Origin: Escallonia rubra
Taxonomy: Eukaryota > Streptophyta > Magnoliopsida > Escalloniales > Escalloniaceae
Assembly: GCA_033065855.1 (NCBI GenBank)
Contig: JAVXUO010002151.1
Coordinates: forward strand, 111,968 to 175,967
Direction of reading: 5' to 3'
DNA length: 64,000 nt
Below are positions 1-9,589 of this stretch, in pieces; within the stretch, counting starts at the first letter, position 1; every line of letters starts with the position of its first letter. The notes under the pieces were generated by a model. The model saw only the letters and a program-made list of their open reading frames with translations. It was not told the origin of the DNA and made no database searches. A program made the position numbers and the translations under genes.

Positions 1-236
1 TGTACGTCTGCTATACTATATAGCGGACGTACATATGGCCGAAAAAAAAAACTAAGTGTTGGGGAGGCTTCCTTCTGCTTGACTGTCCGCCATATAGTAT
101 AGCGGACGTACATAGGGCCGAAAAAAAAAACTAAGTGTTGGGGAGGCTTCCTTCTGTTTGACTGTCCGCTATATAGTATAGCGGACGTACATAGGGCCGA
201 AAAAAAAAACTTTAAGTGTTGGGGCAAAAAGGTGTC
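1..236. repeat. Tandem repeat of about 78 bp, three copies, each with one palindrome
   Basis: Three units share the 23-bp palindrome, GTACATAGGGCCG, a run of 9-10 A, and CTAAGTGTTGGGGAGG. Read on the other strand this is the same unit (palindrome, CAGAAGG.., CCTCCCCAACACTTAG, T-run, GGCCCTATGTAC) as the 14-copy 82-bp array at 26050-27200 inside MULE-1. The array is therefore a family feature and not a private expansion of one copy. Confidence 0.8.
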
Positions 237-516
237 AGCCTAAGGACAGGTGTCAGCCTAGGGACGTCCGGTACACAGTATCGCGGACGTCTTTTTGGCT
301 GTCTCCCATTAGGACTTTAATGTCCTCCGCCATACAGTTTAGCGGACAGGCGCGGAGGGGCAATTTGGTAAAAAAAACCGTCCGCCATACTGTATGGCGG
401 ACGACTGACAGCTTTCGAAAAAGGCGCGATCTGGCCCGTCCATCTTTCGGGATGGACGGTCAGATCGCGCTTGCAACTTCTCCTATTTTGCCCATGCTCT
501 CAACGGATCAGCTCCC
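1..516. mobile_element. Right end of a MULE of the MULE-1 family (MULE-0), cut by the window edge
   Basis: The last ~300 bp match the terminal inverted repeat of the complete element at 19487-31506, in the same orientation as that element's right end, and stop at the same CAGCTCCC terminus at 516, followed at once by TA repeat. By eye it differs from the MULE-1 TIR at several percent of positions, so it is an older copy. Six palindromes of the GTCCGCYATAC type lie at about 10, 88, 166, 268, 328 and 380. No coding part is inside the window; the rest of the element lies to the left. Confidence 0.85.
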
Positions 517-556
517 TATATATATACACACTTGCATAATGTAGCGGACCATTGAT

Positions 557-590
557 GGCTGATGTACAATTTTAAAATTGTACATCAGCC
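557..590. repeat. Perfect 34-bp palindrome
   Basis: The sequence from GGCTGATGTACAATTTT at 557 is exactly reverse-complementary to its own second half, with no spacer. It lies between the end of MULE-0 and the start of the TA/TACATATG repeat. No element termini are recognisable around it; function unknown. Confidence 0.8.
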
Positions 591-1006
591 TATATATATA
601 TATATATACATATGTATATATGTATATATACATATGTATATATATGTATATATACATATGTATATATATATGTATAGATATACATATGTATATCTATACA
701 TATATATATACATATGTATATCTATACATATATATATACATATGTATATTCATATATATATACATATGTATATATATACATATGTATATCTATATATATA
801 TATACATATGTATATATATACATATGTATATCTATATATATATACATACATATGTATATATACATACATATGTATCTACATATGTATATATACATATGTA
901 TGTACATACATATGTACATACATATGTATGTACATACATATGTATGTACATACATATGTATGTACATATGTATGTATATCTATACATATGGATATACATA
1001 TGGTTG
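591..1006. repeat. Complex TA microsatellite (TATACATATGTA-type)
   Basis: About 416 bp built from TATA, TACATATG and TATGTACA words. Long open frames of alternating Tyr/Ile/Cys/Met residues across it are translations of the repeat and not genes. Confidence 0.95.
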
Positions 1007-1672
1007 GGCCTACCCCCAGAAGGCCTCCGGTAAATCCAGAGACTACTATGAAGAAATTCTTCGTTTAACAAAATCAGCTGTCTTTACTCATAATTTTGAG
1101 AAACCTCCTCGTCATTCTTCCAGAAATATTGAACTTCCATTTCAATTCTCAAAAATAGAAATCGTAAAGTTCATCACCAAAAAACAATGGGGAATTGACC
1201 CCACCAGAATTAGAGAACTTCCACCTCACTTCTCCCCTCGCCATTACAATTATTTTGACTATATTGATGCTTGGAACCACGTCCTCCTTTACCAAAACCC
1301 AAGCCATAAGCATTCTTGGTTTATTTTCTTTTCCCGCAATTTTGATGGAATTTTTCCAAATTGGATTAATAATTGGTGGCTAAATTATGGACCAGATTTA
1401 GAGGAATGGCCCTCCACTCAGGTAACCGAAGCATATCAATTATATGCCCTTATGGTTAATGGATTATCTAAATTACAGTTCATGGCAGACTTCGGTATTC
1501 CCTGGATTTTATGCTGGCAATACGCCATCCAGAAAAGCACCAATTCCTCACTTGAATATCCACCAACTCTGGTGCGACAATTTGGGTCAAAATGGTGGCC
1601 TAAGTTCGATGATAATCATTGCAACATCGAAGCAGTCACAGAAATATTTCCTGCCTTTATGGAAACCTTATA
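1007..1672 (+). mobile_element. Fossil pararetrovirus fragment (Caulimoviridae, florendovirus-like), coat/ORF1-type segment
   Basis: A ~215-residue open segment lies between two blocks of TA microsatellite. It contains [61 protein letters not shown] and [10 protein letters not shown]. This arrangement (FSK..II, EWG, Y.Y.DY..A....L..N...KHSWF, W...WW...GP, KWW.KF) is what I recall from endogenous caulimovirid, especially florendovirus-type, polyproteins in plant genomes. Florendoviral loci are reported to favour TA-rich sites, which fits the flanks. It is a partial fossil: no reverse transcriptase or other part is present. The family is assigned from memory of motifs, not a search. Confidence 0.5.
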
Positions 1673-1884
1673 CATATGTATATACATATATACATGTATA
1701 TGTATATATATACATATATACATGTATATGTAGATATATACATATACATATGTACATATGTACATATGTATACATATACATATGTACATATGTACATATG
1801 TAGATATCTACATATGTACATATGTACATATGTAGATATGTACATATGTACATGTATGTAGATATGTACATATCTACATATATG
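1673..1884. repeat. Complex TA microsatellite (TACATATG-type)
   Basis: About 210 bp of TACATATG/TATATG words resuming on the right of the pararetrovirus fragment and abutting the truncated outer edge of the Tat LTR. Confidence 0.95.
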
Positions 1885-1887
1885 AAG

Positions 1888-2535
1888 GGCTAGAATAGCT
1901 TATTCTTGAACCGCTACGTTGAATTCTCTTTTGAAGGCGATTCTTGACTTGTAGAATCTCCACGGTTGAAACTGAATTTCTCTTTGATGTTGAGGATCAA
2001 AGAGTGATGAATCTTTAACGTCGAGAATGCTCGATTGAAGAACGGCACTAGATTAGTGCTTATTATTCTTCAAATAAAGCGTAATTCTCGATATGTCGTA
2101 TACTTGAGACAGAGTTCTGGCAGACCGCTGGCTTGTTGGCAGAAACTCGGTGTGTCCTTCTTCCCTACCCAAAGTCCTCTATTTATAGGTAAAGAGGTGT
2201 GGTTAAATTTAGAAAACCCATAATTTAGGGCTTTGTCTGTTAATTAAAGGGATTTTGTCCCCCTTAATTACATGATCTTGATTAATTAAATGGATTTAGT
2301 TCCATTTAATTTCTTTTCGTCAAACCTAACATAATTGAACTTTCTGGTAGAAGACCATGGGCCGGACCGCATAATCTTACTTGGGCTAATTTTCTAGACT
2401 TAATCTTGATTTGGACCCACTACTTTTGTTTGACGCCAAGTCAGCATCTAGCCCGCATTTTTCGCAGCGTTGAATATTTGACCAGTTTTAAAAATAATTT
2501 ACCATTGTTCGGTAAAATTATTTTTAATGTCTACA
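1888..2535 (-). repeat. LTR of the Tat element, left copy, truncated outside
   Basis: Read on the minus strand it starts TGTAGACATTAAAAAT just after a GGGGGCAAT polypurine tract, and runs to about 1888, where TA microsatellite replaces its outer end. It is the reverse complement of 15823-16490 with only a handful of differences. A TATAAATAG box reads leftward near 2185. Confidence 0.85.
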
Positions 2536-2649
2536 AATTGCCCCCACTTCGAGACTTGTGCGGTACTTTTTTTTTTTTTTTTTTTTTTAAACGTACGTCA
2601 CAAGACTCGAAGTAAGTACTCTCTTTTTTTTTTTTTTTTAGGGGAAGCG

Positions 2650-4230
2650 TCAGCACGCTGGATTGGAGCCTTGGACTTACGGCCCACCCATGGACCAAGC
2701 CGTGTACTGGACTGATAAGCCTTGGGGTTAAGGCGTATCCACGTACCAAGTCGGTGTTAGCCTAATTTTTTTTTTTTTTTGCCGCCTAGAGGAAAAGTTA
2801 AGGGTTTTGTGCCCTTATATAAGGTGGTCCCGTACTGCTATTGACCATTGTCTATGCTATTTGGCGGCTTGCGGACGCTTTGTCCTCGCGGTTGATTCCT
2901 TCGCTTTGACGGCGCTGGCTTTTGTCTCAGTGACTTGACACGCTCATTTAACAGGTATAGCTTCTGACGGTACCCTCCTCGCAAGTTCTTTATCTGTACT
3001 TCTTTTGTCAGAGAACATGCTTCAGTTTGCCCAACTCTTGATTTCATTCATTGCAATTTTGCTTTCATGCCGCCATCAATATACCGTTAATCTGCTCATC
3101 CTTGACTGATGTCATATATTGCAATCTCCTGCTCATTATGTTACCATAAATCTTCTTATGCGATTTGCCAACCCAATATCCCATTACAGTAGGAAAAGAA
3201 AATCACTGATCCAGATAAAATTTGTTATCAATAACCGTGTGAATTTCATTATTTAACAACCGAATATGCTTTCGTGCCGCAATTCCATGTTTCGGATACA
3301 ACGCCGTCGGAACGCGTATGTTAGAAATTCGGAGATCATGGCATGATACTCTTGAATAAACCTAAAAAAATTGAACAGCCCTCTTACTGGATCTGATTGC
3401 ACCCGCGATGTCCAAACCCAAACTTGTGTTGCAGCGCGTCGGTACCGTCTCTTCGCCGCAAGGACACGTCGTCGCTGCCGATGGCGCGCCATGGTTGCGA
3501 CCGGTGGTGCGTCATGGCCGTTGGATCTCACAACCGGGTCAGGCCTGTGGCTGCCTTCCTTCGCCGCGGATGTCGTCGGTCGCCGGTTGCTGATTACCGT
3601 GGTTCCGTCGCTGGTCACTGTAGTCCCGTCACCGTCTGCTTCTTTCTTCCTGTTTTCTTCTTCTGGCATTTCTTCAGACTTTCTTCTTTCTTTGGGCTGA
3701 ACACACCCACCTTTCATTACTTTGATTTCCTTTTGTTTCTTTTTCGTGGGCCCACTTGCCCTTTTCTTCTTTCTGTCTACTCTTTGGGCATAATGCCCAC
3801 TTCACTGTAGCTCTCAATTTTTTTTTTTTTAATGACCATGTTTCAGTACATTAACATGGAAGCACGAGAATCCAGGGTAGTTCCATTTCTTCTAGGCAAT
3901 ATACCCCGGCTCTCTTTTTTTTTATTTTTATTTTATTAATAGCATATATGAACGTATATACTTTTCTTCCTTTCTTGTCTTGTTAGCGAACAAAAGTAAT
4001 AATAATTTTTTTTGTTAAACAACGTTCTTGAGATTGCTCGTCCATAACTGCTAGCTTGTACATTGACTTCTTTGAAGGACATCATACTGTTGAGATGACT
4101 CATATTTAATATACTGACAATTCTTCTCATATCTGGATTCAATGGTGCTGATAATTGTCAATTAGTTTTGTCAATAATATGCTGGACAGGACTCAGATTC
4201 TATTTTTCCGTATCTACACGCCATCTGCTG
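2650..4230 (+). other. Tat element non-coding region between LTR and antisense PMD gene
   Basis: About 1.6 kb with poly-T runs (2564-2588, 2621-2640, 2766-2780), a TATA box on the plus strand, and a pyrimidine-rich stretch at 3600-3830. It is probably the promoter, leader and intron of the antisense PMD transcript. Open frames on both strands at 3250-3810 (Arg/Ser/Pro-rich) overlap each other and match nothing I know. Homologous sequence recurs, inverted, in the second Tat fragment at 44636-45667 and 51375-51867. Confidence 0.5.
2811..2826 (+). promoter_or_regulatory. Candidate TATA box of the antisense PMD transcript
   Basis: CCTTATATAAGG is a self-complementary strong TATA element inside the 3' region of the Tat element, oriented so that it could drive the plus-strand PMD frame about 2 kb downstream. 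Inference from position and sequence only. Confidence 0.35.
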
Positions 4231-4277
4231 ACTCGACTTATGTGATCATAGCAAGCTCGCCAACTGACTCTAATAAT

Positions 4278-4727
4278 GCGCTCGACACTTCTCGCACGTG
4301 GACTTCTCCCTTCTGTGCGAGTCCTCTGTTGACCAGCATTATGACCGCGACAGCAGCATCGCTCCATCAGCCAGCTTCATAAATGCGCTCGACATGTCTC
4401 GCACGTGGACTTTCCGTCCTGTGCGAGTCCTCTGTTGACTAGTATTATGAATGCGACAGCAGCATCGCTCCATCAGCCAGCTTCAGAAATGCGCTCGACA
4501 TGTCTCGCACGTGGACTTTCCCTCCTGTGCGAGTCCTCTGTTGATCAGCATTATGACCGCGACAGCAGCATCGCTCCATCAGCCAGCCTCAGAAATGCGC
4601 TCGACATGTCTCGCACGTGGACTTTCCTTCTTGTGTGAGTCCTCTGTTGACCGGCATCCTGGGCCCAACTGCAGCAAGATTTTCCCAACTGGCTTCAGAA
4701 GTGCATTTGACACGTCTTTCTCATGAA
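4278..4727. repeat. Tandem repeat of about 106 bp, four copies plus a degenerate fifth
   Basis: Units start with GCGCTCGACATGTCTCGCAC at 4278, 4385, 4491 and 4597 and contain GTGCGAGTCCTCTGTTGA and CATCGCTCCATCAGCCAGC. They lie in the leader/intron of the antisense PMD gene. Inverted, more diverged copies occur at 44690-45260. Confidence 0.85.
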
Positions 4728-4815
4728 TCTTACTTGCATTATTTACTCTTTTCTCGTGCTCTTATCATGGTTATTTTCAGTCATGCAGCACGCTTCTTTG
4801 GCCATTCTATAATTT

Positions 4816-4818
<3 letters not shown>

Positions 4819-4874
<56 letters not shown>
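4819..4874. repeat. TA dinucleotide microsatellite
   Basis: About 28 TA units ending in TTTTGCAG, which looks like a 3' splice site just ahead of the PMD frame. In the second Tat fragment the corresponding TA run is the site where MULE-2 sits (44598/44635). Confidence 0.9.
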
Positions 4875-4882
<8 letters not shown>

Positions 4883-4893
4883 GACTTTACAAC

Positions 4894-6465
4894 ATGGTCT
4901 ACTTCAAGGAAACTGTAATCTCTAACCGGCCGTATCTTGTGATTGTGGATGAAAAGGATGATAGCATTGATGACGACACTCTTTTGTTGACACGACCGTC
5001 TGCCGAGGTGAGGCTTGCCAAAAAGTGGAAAAACAAATATGACCCGCCAAACTTGTCATCGTGGTCGATCAATTTGACTGAAGATGGAGGCTCGAAGATG
5101 CTCGTGCTGAGATCCTCTAATCATGGGGATGTCTCTCGGTGTGATCCCTATCCTTTCCTTGGACAAAGAATAATATCCAAGAAGACGACTTGGGGGACCA
5201 TTTATAAAATAAGCGGCGAGTTTTTATACACCCCTTTTTATTGGGAGTGGGTGGAAGATGTCCTTGGTCGCAGCAGGGAGATTCTCATAAAAGCCCATCT
5301 TTACGATGCTGTTTACGCTTCCTTGTTCCCGTACGACCGAAATGCAAACATTTTTCGAGCGTTTTGCGAATGTTGGTGTCCCACCACTAACACGCTGCAT
5401 ACTGCTATTGGAGAAATGTCCATCTCTTTATGGGACTTGTATCAACTCGCCAGACTTCCTATTTATGGAACAATCTACGAAGAAATTGTGTCGAGTAGAG
5501 ACGATCTTTTGGCAAAGGATGAACACGGAAATTGTCTTGTCCCCGTTAGCTGTCAATATCTGTTCGCAGCGTATCATTACATTCTTCAAAACAAAGAGAC
5601 GAAGCGCCAAAAGATCACCATTACAGAATGGATAAAGTTTTGGTGTAACGGGCCCCTTCGTTATCAATTCAAAAAAAATGGAAAGAACGGTCAAGGTTCC
5701 GGTTCTGCAAGCACTCCTTTGGGGACATTCACTTCCTCGCGGAGTTGGGCGGCAAAACATCACAGTGCATTCACTGACATCGGAGTGGATGATGATTGCC
5801 GCGAAGAGGTGTACCTGGCAGCTTTATTGTCTTGTTGGCTATGTATCTTCTGTCTCCCAGTTAGGGAACTGCAGCAGATTCGTCCTGGCACCTTTAAAGC
5901 TGCCAGTATGATGGCCAATGGTCATATATTTGGCCTAGCTGTTCCCATCTTGACGAGCATTTACAGAGGGCTTAATGGAATTTCTGTGTCCTCACCTCTT
6001 GGAAAGAGCAGTACCAGCTTTCCGGTGCACTATGTTTACGTCTGGCTGGCACAGTATTTTAACACTCATCATTCCACAGCTAAAAAAGCCGGTCCTCCAA
6101 TGGTGAAGTACTCGGGCGAAGGTTCTGCTGTCATGTATGATGAATTTGCTGCTCGTGAACATATCATGCAGGCAAAGGGCTTCGTTTGGCATTCGAATGC
6201 GATGCAAAAAGGTAAAGCCCAAACGTTCACTGACAACCGTGAGCTTTCACTCTCAAAGTTCAACTACTTCGTGAGCCTTCGTTCCAGCTATCTAACTTTG
6301 CACTGCGAAGATCTTTACGCCCTGGAGCCATATTCTCCGCATAGGTTTTCAAGGCACTTCGGGTTTCACCAGGATCTGCCTGGCGAACACGATGGGGAGA
6401 TTCCTATGATCTCTTTGGATCGTCTTCACCACTTCTACCTTTCTAACCACGAACTCCACAGTTGA
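4894..6465 (+). CDS. Plant mobile domain protein, antisense frame of the Tat element
   Basis: This is a 523-residue frame opposite in strand to gag-pol. It shows the PMD pattern: YTPFYWEWVEDVL, a FRAFCECWCPTTNTLHTAIGE segment (broken here for length as FRAFCECWCP then TTNTLHTAIGE), ISLWDLYQLARLPIYG (the conserved hydrophobic SLWDL..L..LPI.G core), and a C-terminal FSRHFGFHQDLPG. PMD proteins include host MAIN/MAIL1, and a separate PMD group lives in retrotransposons and MULEs. Its role in the element is unknown; a silencing-related or transcriptional role is only a guess. The start follows a GCAG acceptor-like site after the TA run. It is part of a fossil element. Confidence 0.7.
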   Translation: MVYFKETVISNRPYLVIVDEKDDSIDDDTLLLTRPSAEVRLAKKWKNKYDPPNLSSWSINLTEDGGSKMLVLRSSNHGDVSRCDPYPFLGQRIISKKTTWGTIYKISGEFLYTPFYWEWVEDVLGRSREILIKAHLYDAVYASLFPYDRNANIFRAFCECWCPTTNTLHTAIGEMSISLWDLYQLARLPIYGTIYEEIVSSRDDLLAKDEHGNCLVPVSCQYLFAAYHYILQNKETKRQKITITEWIKFWCNGPLRYQFKKNGKNGQGSGSASTPLGTFTSSRSWAAKHHSAFTDIGVDDDCREEVYLAALLSCWLCIFCLPVRELQQIRPGTFKAASMMANGHIFGLAVPILTSIYRGLNGISVSSPLGKSSTSFPVHYVYVWLAQYFNTHHSTAKKAGPPMVKYSGEGSAVMYDEFAAREHIMQAKGFVWHSNAMQKGKAQTFTDNRELSLSKFNYFVSLRSSYLTLHCEDLYALEPYSPHRFSRHFGFHQDLPGEHDGEIPMISLDRLHHFYLSNHELHS

Positions 6466-6625
6466 GGTTCCAGCTTACTCATTAGACTTTGGGGCCCGTG
6501 TTTCTCGGCGTTATACTGAATGGTGGAGTAGAGCATATAAGGAGTATTTCTTGACCGCTCCCAAGCTGCTAGCTGACCATGCATGCGGAACTTTTTTAAC
6601 TTCTGAACCTTAGGGACATGATGGT

Positions 6626-7990
6626 GTGCCCAAAATTGTCAGCAGCTCTTTGTCACGTAAGCGTCCTCAATTGGCCAACGAGGGCGATGGTGGTTCAGAC
6701 AGACCTGTCGAGCATATGACCGCCTACAGGCCTGATGGAGAGGACATCGATGCACCCCCTCGTCGAAGGCGTTTGAGAAAGATGGGTGAAACCTCTGTCC
6801 AACCAGAAATGTTGATTTGTAGGGAAATAATGCATAGTTGTGACGATGCCCAGATAGCTGCCTTTGACAGAATACCCGTTCCTATGGATCCCGTAATGAC
6901 TATGGATTCTTCGCTGCATAAATTTTTTGATGATGTTCCAAGTTCATCGCAGCCTATTGAGGGCATACAGGTACAACTCTTGATAAGACAAACGTATAGA
7001 TTTTGTTCTCATCATGCTCTTTATTTGCCTTTTTTTTATCTACAGTTGGAGAGTGCTGGTTTTGACGACGAGAATGACATCACTTGCGAGGGTAGTGACG
7101 ATTCAGTGGAGGGACTATGCTCCTTCGATCACGTGATAAAGGGAGCTCCGATGTCGTCACACTCTCTTGTTCAAAATGCCCCGTCGTGTGCAGCTCAGTC
7201 AGGTCCCGGAAGTGCATCACTTACCTCTGTGTCAACATCAGCTAAGCTCGTAACTTCTGATGGAATAGTAAAATTTGGACATCAAGTCGGAACAAGTTCG
7301 CCCGCGCTCCCTACTCATCAGCTTGGCAGGCAACGTTGCAATCAACCTGCATTTGTAGCAACACTTGCTTTTAGTGTTGGAGTGATTTATTCAGAAGCGC
7401 ATCGCAAGGCTGCCTACCAAATGGGTGAACGTGTAAAGGAACAGTTCGTTAAAGCGTCTCCCGAGCAGCTATTGAGTCATGAGGAGAAGTTCAACCAAAT
7501 TTTTGAAGTGATTAAAACGGATGGGGTGGATCCGTCTCCACTACAGAAGCGAGTTGAAGCCTTTATGACTCATGTTAGAACGTATCAGGAATTACAGTCG
7601 CAGCATGCTGGGGTACTGACTTCTTTTGCACTTGCCGAACGATTGGCCGACGTTGAAGGTCGCATCAATGAGGCTACTTCTGTTGAAAAAGAAAGAGTTA
7701 GCTGCAGTCAGACTCTTCGAGACCAGCTGTCACGAGTGGAGTCGAAACATGAGGCTTTGAGGCGAGAGTTGGTGCAGCTAGAGTCAGAAGCAGGAAAACT
7801 TCGGTTCGAGATAACTCAAGTTGACGAGGAGATACGTGGGAGTCAGATGGCCATTGCTAAGCTGAAGGAAGATCACATGGTTGTTCAGCAGACTCCTATT
7901 GTTAGTGCTGATGATGCTGCTAAACTTGAAGCATTACAACAGGTACTCGAGGATGAGCGTAAGGAGATCTCCGAACTACGCTGGATGTGA
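6626..7990 (+). CDS. Second part of the Tat antisense frame: basic and coiled-coil region
   Basis: This is about 450 residues downstream of the PMD part on the same strand, probably the C-terminal half of the same product. Near residue 45 is a basic cluster PPRRRRLRKM, a possible nuclear localisation signal. An intron-like segment lies at about 6971-7046 (GTACAACTC ... CTACAG). From about residue 290 a long heptad-rich stretch (LADVEGRINEATSVEKERV, LRRELVQLESEAGKLRFEI) predicts a coiled coil. Such PMD plus coiled-coil products are typical of Tat additional frames. No catalytic motif is visible. Confidence 0.55.
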   Translation: MPKIVSSSLSRKRPQLANEGDGGSDRPVEHMTAYRPDGEDIDAPPRRRRLRKMGETSVQPEMLICREIMHSCDDAQIAAFDRIPVPMDPVMTMDSSLHKFFDDVPSSSQPIEGIQVQLLIRQTYRFCSHHALYLPFFYLQLESAGFDDENDITCEGSDDSVEGLCSFDHVIKGAPMSSHSLVQNAPSCAAQSGPGSASLTSVSTSAKLVTSDGIVKFGHQVGTSSPALPTHQLGRQRCNQPAFVATLAFSVGVIYSEAHRKAAYQMGERVKEQFVKASPEQLLSHEEKFNQIFEVIKTDGVDPSPLQKRVEAFMTHVRTYQELQSQHAGVLTSFALAERLADVEGRINEATSVEKERVSCSQTLRDQLSRVESKHEALRRELVQLESEAGKLRFEITQVDEEIRGSQMAIAKLKEDHMVVQQTPIVSADDAAKLEALQQVLEDERKEISELRWM

Positions 7991-8245
7991 TGATTTATAG
8001 TTTTTTTTTTTTCAACATGTTGAGATCAAGCATATTGAATGTAAGGAAGAGGAATATCTAGCAACAATGGTTTTCCTTATTTGTAAATTTTCTTTATGTT
8101 CGTTTGACTAGGCTCGAAAATTTTTCGAGTGGCCTACGTACCCAAGAAAGGATCAAGTCATAACGTAGTTCAAGTACAATAGAAATGATTTTTTTTTTGG
8201 GCCGTTCACAGTTTTAGCTCGTGCGGGCCAGGAACATTGGCGGCT

Positions 8246-9330
8246 TCAAGGGTAGTACTGCTTCAAGAACTTCCCGTTTATGGGTCCCACTCGTAGACCG
8301 TCTTGATCAACTATCTTGTAAGCTCCATTGGTGTAGACTTCCTTTACCACGTAAGGTCCATCCCATTTTGAGGCGAATTTGTTCCCTGTGCGATGGGTGA
8401 TGATGATGGGTCTCCGGACAGCCAAGACCAAGTCGCCGACAGTAAAAGATCGTGGCCTAACTCTTTTGTTGAAGGCCCTTGAGAGTCTGGCTTGATAGCA
8501 CTCCAAGCGTTGCTGCGCTTCAAGTCTTTTTTCATCGAGTGCTTCCAATTCTTCAAGGCGGAGTCGTGCATTGTCTTCATTTGTCAAACCCTCCTGGATT
8601 GCGATCCTTAACAAAGGAATTTGCTGTTCAAGCGGCAAGACAGCTTCGACACCATAGACAAGAGAGTACGGAGTTGCTTGAGTGGGAGTACGATATGTTG
8701 TTCGGTACGCCCATAAGGCTTCTCCAATTTTCTCATGCCAATCCTTTTTAGACTTGGCCACGACCTTTTTGAGCAAGTTACACAAGGTCTTGTTGAATGC
8801 CTCCGCAAGGCCATTAGCTGGAGCGATATACATCGAGGACTTATGCTGCTTGAAACCAAACTTCGTGCAGAGTTGATCCATCAAGGTATTATAGAAAGGC
8901 TTTCCATTGTCTGTGATGATGTAACGAGGCACCCCATATCGAAAGATGAGGTTACTTTTGATAAAGTTCACCACTGTCTCTTTTTTCACTTCTTTAAGCG
9001 GAACTGCTTTTGCCCATTTGGAGAAATAATCTGTCGCGGCCAGGATGTATAAGTGACTTCCGGATGACTTCGGAAGAGGGCCAACTACGTCTAGTCCCCA
9101 CGCATCAAAGGGCCAAGGCAACTGTAGGATACAATGGTTCTGGAGGTTGATGGATGAAGTTTGTATGAAACTGGCAAGCTTGACATCTTTTTGCATAGTC
9201 CAAGCAGTCTTTGACCATAGCCGGCCAGTAGTAGCCCATCCTCTTGATTCGAAAGTGAAGCTTCGGTCCTGATTGATGAGCACCACATACACCCGAATGA
9301 GCTTCGTCCATGGCTTGAGCAGCTTCCTCT
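8246..9330 (-). CDS. Tat element integrase (zinc-binding and catalytic core)
   Basis: From the right come an HHCC-type zinc region (HSGVCGAHQSG ... CQACQFH) and the rve core with WGLDVVGPLPKS, YFSKWAKAVPL, IITDNGKPF and the downstream NGLAEAFNKTL segment carrying the third acidic residue. A C-terminal GDLVLAVRRPI...KWDGPYVV region follows. It inserts the cDNA in family members. The reading is interrupted in this copy. Confidence 0.85.
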
Positions 9331-9589
9331 TCTCCTAAGCAACGTAGAAACAATCCTTCATAGGAGCGACGAAACAGAGTATCCTTATAGTAGATGAACC
9401 TTGGTGCTCTCCTTTGGATTTCGGTCTTATGCCTTATGTCTTCAGGCAGTCTTCCATGTTCGAGATAGTCGATGAGGGGTTGCCTCCAATCTTCAGCTTC
9501 GACGACTCGGACCGAGATAGCATCAGTCTCTTCAATTCGGCAGTCAAGCAGTTCGGGCAAGACCCATTGTTGACAAACCGGGATATCAA

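Noticed and set aside
562-1068. Long open frames of Tyr/Ile/Cys/Met across 560-1060, and similar ones at 1660-1870, 16611-17296 and 19310-19588
   Set aside because: They are translations of TA/TACATATG microsatellite on both strands; no protein-like composition.
1888-2535. Interpretation of the inverted LTRs as long TIRs of a DNA transposon carrying gag-pol
   Set aside because: Each copy has LTR hallmarks (polypurine tract followed by TGTAGACA, TATA box); no DNA transposase is associated, and the outer ends do not match as TIR termini.
3253-3810. 154-residue minus frame and overlapping plus frames rich in Arg, Ser and Pro
   Set aside because: Overlapping frames on both strands in a GC-rich leader of the Tat antisense gene; no homology recognised and no splice or start support.
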